Positions 41,479 through 49,310 of a stretch of DNA of 64,000 bases are shown here, in pieces (the stretch's first letter is position 1; every line of letters begins with the position of its first letter). The notes below the pieces were generated by a model. The model was not told the DNA's origin, searched no databases, and saw only the letters and a list, made by a program, of their open reading frames with translations. Source of the stretch: Fictibacillus sp. b24 (lineage in GTDB: Bacteria > Bacillota > Bacilli > Bacillales > Fictibacillaceae); contig NZ_JAUCES010000005.1 of the NCBI RefSeq assembly GCF_030348825.1, positions 2,542,001-2,606,000 of the forward strand, written 5' to 3'. A program made the translations under genes and the position numbers.

Positions 41479-42780
41479 ATTGCGCTGCAGCCAATAGTAA
41501 ATGGGTAAACCTGCAACTGTAATGAAGATCGCTGTTAAGCTGTCGAACGGATCGTTCAATATCGTTGCTCCAACAATGTATACAGAGCCTAAAATCGCAA
41601 AAATTGGGACAATAGGGAATAACGGCACACTGTATACTCTTTTTTGGTCTTTATGTCGTTTACGCAATTTGAACACCGCATAAAACGCGAAGATGTAAAA
41701 GATATAAACAGCGAAGATCGCCATCTCTGAAAGATAATCAGGATCTGTGAGCAGCATCATAATGATTGCAATGACCACTTGTAAATAAGTAGCAACAATC
41801 GGAGTACCGTACTTATCGCTTACTTTGCTGAAAACATGCGACAGTGGAAGCTGATTACGCTCAGCCATCGCAAACGGCACTCGCGGAATCGTTAAAATTT
41901 TTCCGTTTAAGCATCCGAAGATGGATACGGCAATACCAACAGCGATTAATTTTCCACCTAATGGACCGAAAAGAATGGTTGCTGCTGATGCTGCTGAGTT
42001 CTCGCCAAGCCTCACGATCTCTGAAGCTGGCAAAATGTGAAGCAATGCAATGTTAACGAGCAAGTATGCTGCCATTACGATTAATATGCCGCCGATGATT
42101 GCTTTCGGCAACGTTTTACCAGGATCCTTCATCTCTCCTGCAACAAAACCTACCATCAGCCACCCATCATATGCAAAAAGAGTAGCTAAAATGGCAGCAC
42201 CCATAGAGATTTCTACTACTGCTCCGCTTGACGCATCTAAAATTTGTTCATTCCCTTGCCAAATACCGAAGACAATTATTAAAGCAATCGGGACAAGTTT
42301 GCCTAACGTAAACAGATTTTGGACGAAACCTCCGTACTTTGTACCAAAGTTATTTACAATCGTAAGAAAAAGAACCGTTCCAATACCGATCCACGGTCCA
42401 AACGACTTTTCCCATGAAAATAAATTTACCATCAATGAACCGAAGTATAATCCAAGAGCACCAATGACTGCAGGTCCATAAATAACCGTCTGCACCCAGC
42501 CGCTAAGATAACCCCATAGCTTGCCGTAAACTTCTTCCATATACACATAAAGTCCACCTGTCTTAGGGATTTGTGTGGCCACTTCAGCAATCGTTAATCC
42601 GCCTGCTAATGTGATCAATCCCCCTAGTGCCCAAGCTAAAAGAGCAAGGTTTGAGTTACCTGTGTACTCAAGAACACTTCCTGGCTTCATGAAAATACCC
42701 GAACCAATTACCGTTCCTATAACGATGGACATGGCTACTGAAAGCCCAATGTCTTTTTTCAATGCTGCTTCTTGATTCAT
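41458..42780 (-). CDS. steT: Serine/threonine exchanger SteT-type amino acid permease
   Basis: A 440-aa APC/LAT-type membrane protein with twelve segments. The start VIGTVIGSGIFMKPGSVLEY is the unwound TM1 substrate site, and TIAEVATQIPKTGGLYVYME and GWVQTVIYGPAVIGALGLYF match SteT of B. subtilis from recall. SteT exchanges serine, threonine and aromatic amino acids. Single gene with a hairpin in its 5' leader. Confidence 0.88.
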   Translation of the reverse strand: MNQEAALKKDIGLSVAMSIVIGTVIGSGIFMKPGSVLEYTGNSNLALLAWALGGLITLAGGLTIAEVATQIPKTGGLYVYMEEVYGKLWGYLSGWVQTVIYGPAVIGALGLYFGSLMVNLFSWEKSFGPWIGIGTVLFLTIVNNFGTKYGGFVQNLFTLGKLVPIALIIVFGIWQGNEQILDASSGAVVEISMGAAILATLFAYDGWLMVGFVAGEMKDPGKTLPKAIIGGILIVMAAYLLVNIALLHILPASEIVRLGENSAASAATILFGPLGGKLIAVGIAVSIFGCLNGKILTIPRVPFAMAERNQLPLSHVFSKVSDKYGTPIVATYLQVVIAIIMMLLTDPDYLSEMAIFAVYIFYIFAFYAVFKLRKRHKDQKRVYSVPLFPIVPIFAILGSVYIVGATILNDPFDSLTAIFITVAGLPIYYWLQRNQKQDSL

Positions 42781-42807
42781 GCTGTGTCCACTCCTTAAAG
42801 AAAACCT

Positions 42808-42832
42808 GGCTGACGCTTAGTGTAGCGTAGCC
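42808..42832 (-). other. Hairpin in steT 5' leader
   Basis: GGCTGACGCT and AGCGTAGCC pair with one bulge around TAGTGT. It lies 28 bp upstream of the start codon, close to the ribosome site (AAGGAG). No riboswitch family recognised. Confidence 0.35.
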
Positions 42833-43018
42833 TTCATGGCTCTAAACTTGCTGATGCGATGAAAATTATAGTTAACTTTCAGATGCGATAAGAAACGTTT
42901 GTCCATCTGAAAAAGACTATTGTCACTTTAACATAAACAAGCTGAAAATGTCACTACCTACCAAAATAGACAGCCAATTCAGTTTTTTGCAAAGGTTTTC
43001 TTTAAGGAGCTTAAAGGT

Positions 43019-43201
43019 TTAAAGCTCTTTCCGCCTCAGCAGCTGCTTTTTTATAAAAGCTTTTTCAATCATGCTGTTGAGCTGCCGTTCGAGATCTTTT
43101 CTAGCTAGCGAGTCTGATTCATTTCTGATTTTGTTTTTCAGTTCACGAATCATAAGTTTTTCTTCTGATGTAAAATGAGAAGAATGAAGTATTATAATCA
43201 C
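43019..43201 (-). CDS. Small charged helical protein, unknown
   Basis: A 60-aa product, highly charged and helical (ELKNKIRNESDSLARKDLER then QLNSMIEKAFIKKQLLRRK). The start is uncertain: GTG 43201 itself forms part of a GAGGTG sequence, and the next Met (LMIREL) has no ribosome site. Composition looks coding and no overlapping gene exists on the other strand. Function unknown. Confidence 0.45.
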   Translation of the reverse strand: MIIILHSSHFTSEEKLMIRELKNKIRNESDSLARKDLERQLNSMIEKAFIKKQLLRRKEL

Positions 43202-43312
43202 CTCATTTCCTTATTCACTTGCGAAAACGCCTTTTTATAAAGAATAATGAAAACAAACGGGTTCAGCATGATGTTTGTAAGTAAATCTGACACTCTTTTT
43301 GATGAGGACAAG

Positions 43313-43338
43313 AAAAAGACCTCTTGGGTTGAGGTCTT
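43313..43338 (-). terminator. Terminator after DeoR-type gene
   Basis: AAGACCTC (43316-43323) and GAGGTCTT (43331-43338) form a perfect 8-bp stem; on the minus strand TTTTT follows. It lies 23 bp past the stop. Confidence 0.85.
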
Positions 43339-43360
43339 CGTTTAGAGGAGTATAAAATTT

Positions 43361-44149
43361 TTATTCTGCTTCTGATTGTGTTTCTTGATCTGAACTGGCA
43401 ATAATGATCTTAACCCCTTGCTGTTCGATAGCAGAAAGGTGATCTCTTGGTGCTTCATCATCCGTAATAATCAAATCGAGATTAGACGCAGGTCCAACAT
43501 TCGCAAACGCATTAACACCAATCTTGTAATGCGGAAAAACACCGATTCGCTTGCGTGACACTTTCCCCACTGCGCTCATAAAAGCAGCAACTTCTGGATT
43601 TGCCGTGCTGATTCCGCGATCCGAAATACCTCCGCCTGTAGCGAACGACAAATCAAATGAATATTGACTGATAAGACTGGTAACTAAAGCGTCAGTCATG
43701 TTCCCTGATTTCTTCACTTTTCCTCCAACTACGTAAAGTTCAATATTCTCTTTTTCCCGGAGTACATCGGCTGTTACGAGTGAGTTTGTCACAATGGTTA
43801 GTCGGCAGTCTGGCAATTGTTTTAAAATCTCATGGTGCATCCCGCCACCGCTGAGAAAAATCGTGTCATTTTCATGAATGTATTTTACCGCTTCTCTTGC
43901 TATTGCTCTCTCATACATTGATCCTTCACCAAAGCGTACCTCGTTGGATGCAGGACCCTTTTTCACTTCAGTTACAGGAATTGCGCCGCCATGCGTTCTT
44001 TTTAAAAGTCCATTGTCTTCCAATGATGACAGGTCACGGCGGATGGAATCGATTGAGACTTGGAGGGCATCTGATAACTCTTTTGCAAGCACACGGCCTT
44101 CATTTTTAAGTAATTCTAAGATCTTTTCTCTTCTTTCTTCAGAAAACAT
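43361..44149 (-). CDS. DeoR/GlpR-family transcriptional regulator
   Basis: A 262-aa regulator. Residues 1-60 are the DeoR HTH (RREKILELLKNEGRVLAKEL, SIDSIRRDLSSLEDNGLLKR, THGGAIP). The C-terminal sugar-phosphate-sensing domain has FLSGGGMHHEILKQL, TIVTNSL, LYVVGGKVKKSGN and DLIITDDEAP. Such proteins respond to a phosphorylated sugar. No transporter or kinase gene is beside it. Its upstream region holds a 17-bp inverted repeat and a phased six-copy 9-mer array, which are candidate control sequences. Confidence 0.9.
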   Translation of the reverse strand: MFSEERREKILELLKNEGRVLAKELSDALQVSIDSIRRDLSSLEDNGLLKRTHGGAIPVTEVKKGPASNEVRFGEGSMYERAIAREAVKYIHENDTIFLSGGGMHHEILKQLPDCRLTIVTNSLVTADVLREKENIELYVVGGKVKKSGNMTDALVTSLISQYSFDLSFATGGGISDRGISTANPEVAAFMSAVGKVSRKRIGVFPHYKIGVNAFANVGPASNLDLIITDDEAPRDHLSAIEQQGVKIIIASSDQETQSEAE

Positions 44150-44253
44150 AATATATTTCCTCCATTACCTCTTATTTCCACGTGGTACATTCATCATATG
44201 CGGTATTATGCTTGTTTGTCAAATATTTTTTGCATGTTTTTTCCTGTTTTGTA

Positions 44254-44306
44254 TTTAAACAAGCAAAAACAAGCATGTTGATCACGCTGGTTTTTGCTTG
44301 TTTAAA
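44254..44306. promoter_or_regulatory. 17-bp inverted repeat upstream of DeoR-type gene
   Basis: TTTAAACAAGCAAAAAC (44254-44270) and GTTTTTGCTTGTTTAAA (44290-44306) are perfect complements around 19 bp. The core GCTTGTTT recurs at 44210-44217, closer to the gene start at 44149. Three such boxes suggest an operator for the DeoR-type protein; no T-run follows, so it is not a typical terminator. Confidence 0.55.
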
Positions 44307-44331
44307 AGATTCATAACGGCTGAAATGAACA

Positions 44332-44445
44332 ATCACATAATTTTCAACAATAATCACATAAAAAATGAACATAATCACATAAAAAATGAACATAATCACA
44401 TAAAAAATCGAAGCAATCACATAAAAACAACTTACCATCACATAA
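44332..44445. repeat. Six-copy 9-mer array at exact 21-bp period
   Basis: ATCACATAA occurs at 44332, 44353, 44374, 44395, 44416 and 44437, every 21 bp without deviation. The 12-bp spacers vary, with only copies 2 and 3 having identical spacers. 21 bp is two helical turns, so all sites face the same side of the DNA. The reverse complement TTATGTGAT contains a TGTGA core. Likely a multi-site protein-binding region (see findings). Confidence 0.85.
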
Positions 44446-44475
44446 TTTTTCAAAATACTGCATTATGTCTTTCTG

Positions 44476-44520
44476 ACAAATACAAATTCATAAATTTGTA
44501 TTTGTCTGGGGTCAGACCCC
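44476..44520. repeat. GGGGTCAGACCCC element, copy 8
   Basis: ACAAATACAAATT and AATTTGTATTTGT arms followed by GGGGTCAGACCCC (44508-44520), ending 4 bp from the stop codon of the next minus-strand gene. Nearly identical to copy 5. Confidence 0.85.
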
Positions 44521-44524
44521 CGCA

Positions 44525-44848
44525 TTAGTCCTCCACCTTAATCAGAAACAAACGCTCGTGGAAGCGGCCTTGCTTTCTTGCTTTTTCCTGCCGAATCTCA
44601 TCTAGTTCGCGTAATGTGAGGTCGTGCACTTTCGTTAGCGCAATTAAGATCTCAAACAGCTCTGCCAGCTCTTCAGCTGCATCCACTTCATTACCAGCCT
44701 CACGATACTCCTTCACGCCTTCTGCAAGCTTTTTCTTCAATTCACTCTCAAACTCCTGATTTCCCAGAATTCGAAAGGTGCCTTTCTTCCCCGCCTGTTC
44801 GAGCAGTTCAGGTATTTTATCACGAACTAATTTATTGTAATACACCAT
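44525..44848 (-). CDS. MazG-like nucleoside triphosphate pyrophosphohydrolase
   Basis: A 107-aa all-alpha NTP-PPase. YNKLVRDKIPELLEQ at the start and KKKLAEGVKEYREAG with EELAELFEILIAL give the Glu/Asp metal-binding cluster of MazG/PRA-PH folds. It hydrolyses NTPs or modified nucleotides to monophosphate and pyrophosphate; house-cleaning role inferred. A weak AAGGGAA ribosome site precedes the ATG. Confidence 0.85.
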   Translation of the reverse strand: MVYYNKLVRDKIPELLEQAGKKGTFRILGNQEFESELKKKLAEGVKEYREAGNEVDAAEELAELFEILIALTKVHDLTLRELDEIRQEKARKQGRFHERLFLIKVED

Positions 44849-44914
44849 TGGCTCTTTTCCCTTCCAACAATTTCACAGCAAACGGTAGAACATACATCCT
44901 ATAGAAAACTATAT

Positions 44915-45949
44915 TCAGTCCTTTAGTTTTTTAGCCGAAATTACTACTAAAAATAAAAGAGCGATCATTCCAAACACAGGATATAAATAATGAAGAAGCT
45001 CTGAATAGCCTACTTGACTCAAAAGATAGCTGCCAGCCATTAAAACAAGGATGATGACTTGATTGGATAACCTTACATTTTTACGCAGAGTTCCAGCCAG
45101 TCCGAATATGTTTCCTATTAAAGTGGAGAAAATCTCACCATAGATCACAAAAACAAAAATGTAATGTACTGCTATTCCAAGACCGCCAACGATTTCGGCA
45201 ATCGGTATTTCATAACTTAAAACACGGGGAACGGAATACAGCACGTATTGGCTGTTTAATAGAATGAACGTTAAGCCTAAACCGCCTAAGAAGCCTCCCC
45301 ACTTGATTACCGATTCGTCTTTGGCCTCTCGGGATAACGGGACAAGAACAGCTTGGGCCAACGTTAAATTAAAGGCAGCATAAGCAAAGGGACTAACAAC
45401 CCACTTCCAATGATCAACAAAATCACTTGCAACGAAAAGCTGTCTCCCACCTGAAAAATCAATCATTGAAATAGATAGACCTACGGAAAACAAGATCATT
45501 ACGGGCACAATCAATGAATTTGTCCAAAGAATACCCTCTATTCCCCGCTTCATCACCAAATACGTTATACATAAAGTCATAATAATTCCTGCTTGAAACG
45601 GCAAGTGCAGCTGTTCCCAAAACAGCGCTCCAGCACCTGATAACATGACACCTGTTACACCAAAAAGCATAATGAGCATCAATACGTTTACGACTTTAGA
45701 TACAGTTGGTCCGAATAAATACAGATTCATCTCATCAAAAGACGATGCGCCGAGACGTTTCGCCATGATCATTAACTTTGTACCGATGAAAATAAATAGG
45801 AAACCGCTTATTAGAATACCTGCAAACCCTGCTGAGCCATGTATCGTAAAAAATTCTACGATCTCTCTGCCCGTAGCAAATCCAGCACCTACTACCGTGC
45901 CGATGTAAGTGGCGGCAATCTGTAATATTTGTTTCATCCGTCCACTCAT
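44915..45949 (-). CDS. ykvI: YkvI-type membrane transporter
   Basis: A 344-aa protein with about ten membrane segments. The start AATYIGTVVGAGFATGREIVE-like stretch, with GTVVGAGFATG as an unwound helix, is typical of YkvI, a member of the LeuT-like superfamily (branched-chain amino acid or related transporters). PFAYAAFNLTLAQAVLVPLS is also conserved. Substrate unknown. AGGTGAGGG lies just upstream. Confidence 0.87.
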   Translation of the reverse strand: MSGRMKQILQIAATYIGTVVGAGFATGREIVEFFTIHGSAGFAGILISGFLFIFIGTKLMIMAKRLGASSFDEMNLYLFGPTVSKVVNVLMLIMLFGVTGVMLSGAGALFWEQLHLPFQAGIIMTLCITYLVMKRGIEGILWTNSLIVPVMILFSVGLSISMIDFSGGRQLFVASDFVDHWKWVVSPFAYAAFNLTLAQAVLVPLSREAKDESVIKWGGFLGGLGLTFILLNSQYVLYSVPRVLSYEIPIAEIVGGLGIAVHYIFVFVIYGEIFSTLIGNIFGLAGTLRKNVRLSNQVIILVLMAGSYLLSQVGYSELLHYLYPVFGMIALLFLVVISAKKLKD

Positions 45950-46012
45950 ACCCTCACCTCCATGGCCATATCTTTACAAACATATGCATGGACAAGGATT
46001 TTAGAAGAAAAG

Positions 46013-46041
46013 AAAAAACAGCAAGGATCTTCCCCTGCTGC
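46013..46041 (-). terminator. Terminator after diguanylate cyclase gene
   Basis: CAGCAAGG (46019-46026) pairs with CCCCTGCTG (46032-46040, one G-T), followed on the minus strand by six T. It lies 13 bp past the stop. Confidence 0.75.
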
Positions 46042-46053
46042 TCTACATTTTTA

Positions 46054-47172
46054 TTAAATTTGCATCGCTCCGTTGCATTCCTGTATGATAACCCGATTCT
46101 TCCCTTGTCTTTTCGCTACGTACAGACTGTTATCTGCTCCTTCAAAGAACGCCTGTTTGTGCATACCCGCTCTGTAAGTTTGCAGTCCTACACTGATCGT
46201 CACATGTTTTTCTTCGATTTCAGGATGCACAAGATTCTGTACAACTTGCCTTACTTTTTCTAACAACGCGAACGCGTCCTCTTCATTGATATCATTTAAT
46301 ATGACAACAAACTCTTCACCGCCGTATCGTGCGGTAAAATCGTCGGTTGTAACATTATCTTTAATTGCCGCGGCAATCCGCTTTAGTACGATATCACCAA
46401 TGCCGTGTCCATACGTATCATTGATCTTTTTAAAATTATCTATGTCCATCACGGCTAAGTGCACAGGATAATGGTAGGTTTCAGCCTGAAGCAACAAGAC
46501 ATCCATGTATTCATAAAATGCCATGTGATTGTAGAGACCAGTCAGCGCATCCGTTTTTACTTGCTTTTCCATAATGGTTGATTTCACCATAAGATCTTGA
46601 TGATCGGCTTGTGCTTTGTTTAAATATTTTGCAATTTCGTAGCCACTGCTCATAATACCGATGCAAATCGCAGTAGACGTAATCAAAATGCATATCATAG
46701 AAAGCTGATCCATAAGATCATTCAATTCCTTTGAAACAGGGTGATATGTTGAAATAACTAGATAGATCATCGAGCTGAACACGAAAGACAGCCATACTTT
46801 TTTCTTTTCAAAATAAATCGTTGAAATCAGCATCGGAAAGAACAAACTCGTGTACATCACATACATTTCCGAATGAACACTGATTAATATGGCAGAAAAC
46901 ATACTTGCTGCACCGATGATGATGTAATCTACATATTTAGTCTGTTTTCTGAAACTCCATTCCGCAATTAAAGTTGTAAGTATTAAAAGCACGGTCGGCA
47001 GAACAATATAGGATATTAAAAATTCCTTAATCGGCCTTAATGTTAAAAAACTATTGATAACCTCTACACACACAGACACAAAGATAACAACCCAAAATAC
47101 ATTTAATATTTTCCGGTTCCACGCGATGTGATTTAAGTGTGCAGGCAGGTGTGGTTTACCCAATTCATTCAC
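46054..47172 (-). CDS. Membrane-bound diguanylate cyclase (GGDEF)
   Basis: A 372-aa protein with six membrane segments in residues 1-175, a short linker helix and a GGDEF domain at about 203-365. TDALTGLYNHMAFYEYMD, MDIDNFKKINDTYGHGIGD and GGEEF (284-288) carry metal and GTP binding residues, so it should make c-di-GMP. The RxxD inhibitory site five residues before GGEEF is absent (TTDD instead), so product feedback is not expected. GGGGTG lies 4-6 nt upstream. An HD-GYP gene lies at 56498. Confidence 0.93.
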   Translation of the reverse strand: MNELGKPHLPAHLNHIAWNRKILNVFWVVIFVSVCVEVINSFLTLRPIKEFLISYIVLPTVLLILTTLIAEWSFRKQTKYVDYIIIGAASMFSAILISVHSEMYVMYTSLFFPMLISTIYFEKKKVWLSFVFSSMIYLVISTYHPVSKELNDLMDQLSMICILITSTAICIGIMSSGYEIAKYLNKAQADHQDLMVKSTIMEKQVKTDALTGLYNHMAFYEYMDVLLLQAETYHYPVHLAVMDIDNFKKINDTYGHGIGDIVLKRIAAAIKDNVTTDDFTARYGGEEFVVILNDINEEDAFALLEKVRQVVQNLVHPEIEEKHVTISVGLQTYRAGMHKQAFFEGADNSLYVAKRQGKNRVIIQECNGAMQI

Positions 47173-47294
47173 CCCATCTACACGTTTACAACTTTTATTA
47201 TAACATTATTTTCCTGACCCAAGAGTTTTTATTACTTTGACTTATATTTAAAAACAATGGCTCTTTCTCCTCCAAATTATCGATATATACATTG

Positions 47295-47327
47295 AAAACG
47301 CACAGCAGGAATGAACCAGCTGTGCGA
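47295..47327 (-). terminator. Terminator after 93-aa protein gene
   Basis: CGCACAGC (47299-47306) and GCTGTGCG (47319-47326) pair perfectly and are followed on the minus strand by TTTT. About 17 bp past the stop. Confidence 0.82.
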
Positions 47328-47343
47328 TTATTATCAATTTTTA

Positions 47344-47625
47344 TTATTTTATTTTTACGCGTTTTTTCTTTGGTAACTTATCCAAGAGCCAGCCTCTGCC
47401 TACTTCACAAAAACGAATTGGCATTTCAAGGGTTGCCAGTATCTTATCCTTTCCGTGGATGGTGAGTAGTCCTGTTTCTTCGTTAACATGGTCGACTACC
47501 GCATTCTCCGTTCCAGAGAGCGGGAACGCCCATTTGTTGTTACCAGAGTCTTTGATTTTGATCATTCTTCCGTCACAAGATACTTTGTGGCAATGTGGAG
47601 GCAAGCCTAACGTAATTTTGTTCAT
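47344..47625 (-). CDS. Small protein of unknown function
   Basis: A 93-aa protein. It has beta-rich composition (KVSCDGRMIKIKDSGNNKWA; AVVDHVNEETGLLTIHGKDK) and a basic C-terminus (KLPKKKRVKIK). AGGAAAG lies 6-8 nt upstream of the ATG. No family recognised. It stands alone with a terminator. Confidence 0.75.
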   Translation of the reverse strand: MNKITLGLPPHCHKVSCDGRMIKIKDSGNNKWAFPLSGTENAVVDHVNEETGLLTIHGKDKILATLEMPIRFCEVGRGWLLDKLPKKKRVKIK

Positions 47626-47831
47626 TGCATTTCTTTCCTCCCTTTCCGGATTTGTTTCATTGTAACAGATATAGTGCGTGTCTGACTGCTTATTTTTTAA
47701 ATTTTTTGACTATTTAACACATTTGAAATAAACCTTCAAATAATTAGGAGGACAAGCTAGGGCATTTGCCATTTCGGGCTTTATTATACGAGCATATACT
47801 ACATTAATGAAGAGTAAGGGGGGATTTTTCA

Positions 47832-48242
47832 GTGGTAAAATGGACTATGTTTTATCATTCGAGCGCCATTTCAATTGGAGCAATTTCCAGTTATTTATTC
47901 GGAACGCCGAATATGCTGTTTAAAACACTTGTTCTTTTTGTCGTATTAGACTATTTAACAGGTATAGCTGCATCTGCATATGAAGGAAAGCTGAATAGCA
48001 AAGTTGGCTTTAAAGGTATTCTTAAAAAAATTATGATCTTCGCGATTGTCGCAATCGCCCATTCGCTCGACCAATTACTAGGCGGTTACTTTATTCAGTC
48101 CGCAACCATCTTTTTTTATTTATCCAATGAATTGTTGTCTATGATTGAAAATGCAGGCAGGTTGAATGTTCCAATACCGCCGTTCATAAAAAATGCCGTT
48201 TCTCTGTTAAAACAGAAAAGCGGCACTAATAACAAAAAATGA
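47832..48242 (+). CDS. Holin-family protein (phage_holin_4 / Cph1-TcdE type)
   Basis: A 136-aa protein with three to four membrane segments. LFVVLDYLTGIAASAYEGKL and SKVGFKGILKKIMIFAIVAI are the phage_holin_4 signature. Holins make membrane pores for lysin release or toxin export. No phage gene or lysin lies beside it, so this is a lone chromosomal copy. GTG 47832 follows AAGGGGGG at 7 nt. Confidence 0.88.
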   Translation: MVKWTMFYHSSAISIGAISSYLFGTPNMLFKTLVLFVVLDYLTGIAASAYEGKLNSKVGFKGILKKIMIFAIVAIAHSLDQLLGGYFIQSATIFFYLSNELLSMIENAGRLNVPIPPFIKNAVSLLKQKSGTNNKK

Positions 48243-48247
48243 TTAAA

Positions 48248-48505
48248 TTAATTGGAATAAAACTGTGAGATCTTTTTAGCAATCTCTTGTGCATTGATCT
48301 GGTACTCCCCAGCGTCAATGCGCTTTTTTATATCTAAAAGTTTCTTTTCTCTTATGTTTAACTGAGCATTTTCATGCAGCACTTTAGCTTCATTAGATAT
48401 GTATAGTTCGTCTTTAGCAAATGATGGTGGCTTAACAGAAGGCTGCTGATAAGGCTTATTCACATCATATTTTCGTTGAACGGGTTGCTGTCCATCAATT
48501 CTCAT
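48248..48505 (-). CDS. FlgM-like anti-sigma-28 factor
   Basis: An 85-aa protein. A disordered N-terminus (QQPVQRKYDVNKPYQQPSVK) is followed by DELYISNEAKVLHE and a C-terminal LLDIKKRIDAGEYQINAQEI, AKKISQF: the FlgM pattern (IxxG.Y.V....IA.K). FlgM binds sigma-D/FliA and holds back late flagellar genes. It is not next to flagellar genes but in a two-gene operon with an unknown 85-aa protein (4-bp overlap), so it may be a second FlgM-like protein with its own partner. Confidence 0.75.
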   Translation of the reverse strand: MRIDGQQPVQRKYDVNKPYQQPSVKPPSFAKDELYISNEAKVLHENAQLNIREKKLLDIKKRIDAGEYQINAQEIAKKISQFYSN

Positions 48506-48759
48506 GATTTCACCTCTTCTGCAAAATTAATCGTACCGAGCCATTTCCATTGATCATCATAATCCAGGTTGTCCAACAATCTGCAAAACAACTCCTGGCC
48601 AGATGTATCCCATTTTACTTCGAACTCATTTCCGTTTTCTTTATCCTTACAAAAAGAATGAATCCACTGTGAAGTAAACAAGTAAGGCGTAAACTGTTCA
48701 AAGTCTAATAGATGTTTCTCTAACCATTGAATGACATCATCATTTGTAAGTTTCTGCAT
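48502..48759 (-). CDS. 85-aa protein upstream of FlgM-like gene, unknown
   Basis: An acidic, tryptophan-rich 85-aa protein (DDVIQWLEKHLLDFEQFTPY; LLDNLDYDDQWKWLGTINF). ATG 48759 or TTG 48762 follow AAAGGA at 11 or 8 nt; the open frame extends further upstream without a ribosome site. It overlaps the FlgM-like gene by 4 bp, suggesting a functional pair. No family recognised. Confidence 0.65.
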   Translation of the reverse strand: MQKLTNDDVIQWLEKHLLDFEQFTPYLFTSQWIHSFCKDKENGNEFEVKWDTSGQELFCRLLDNLDYDDQWKWLGTINFAEEVKS

Positions 48760-48915
48760 CAATAGAATCGTCCTTTGTTTGTGGTCGTCTTTACCTGTGC
48801 TTATACATTTCGGACCTGCCCTATTCTTTATGGGTATAGCCGAAAAATATTTCACAGAAAATTCTTACCTCTTGATGTTTTTTCTTAATAGTCAATCTTT
48901 GTAGCTCTTGAAAGG

Positions 48916-49043
48916 GTTGATTTACGTTTCAGATGCTCCCTTTCCGCGGGGCAGGCGGTGAGCCACATTCGTACGTTTCACTCTTAAGTGTCTCACCTGC
49001 CCGCCTGTCCCGCAGGAGTCTCGCATCCTACACTCCAATCAAC
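48916..49043. repeat. Bacillaceae 130-bp palindromic repeat, full copy 3
   Basis: 128 bp bounded by GTTGATT and AATCAAC, same orientation as the copy at 10131 and about 90% identical to it by eye. The left flank GTAGCTCTTGAAAGG resembles that of the copy at 52711. Confidence 0.85.
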
Positions 49044-49310
49044 TTGTCAGTGAAGGGGATAATAAAAAATTATATAAAACAATACATGTAAAAAGAGAAA
49101 AAGAACTTTCAAAATACAGGTGTTGTTTCACTAGTGGCTCACTGGAGTTGCACTTCAATCCACTCACCAAAAAGTGTTTTTTATAAGTAATAAAGAAGCC
49201 GATATAGAAATCTTCCCTATCAACTCTCCCTTTCAAACATCTTTCCTTCCTTAGAATCTTGTATAAGGTCTATAATAGAATAGAAGAAATACATAACAGT
49301 AGGTGTTTTC
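49044..49310. other. Intergenic stretch upstream of purine permease gene
   Basis: No gene seen. TATAAT at 49272-49277 may be the -10 of the permease promoter. No purine riboswitch motif was recognised. Confidence 0.35.

Noticed and set aside
42575-42775. Plus-strand open frame opposite steT
   Set aside because: Shadow of the steT coding strand; its composition mirrors antisense of membrane helices.
44332-44445. CRISPR array
   Set aside because: The repeat is 9 bp and the spacers 12 bp, far too short, and no cas gene is present.
44172-44453. A minus-strand 93-codon open frame with a repeating hydrophobic heptad (FYVIMFI)
   Set aside because: It comes from the 21-bp array, which keeps any frame open; the TTG start has no ribosome site and the opposite strand is open too. 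A non-coding binding array explains it better.
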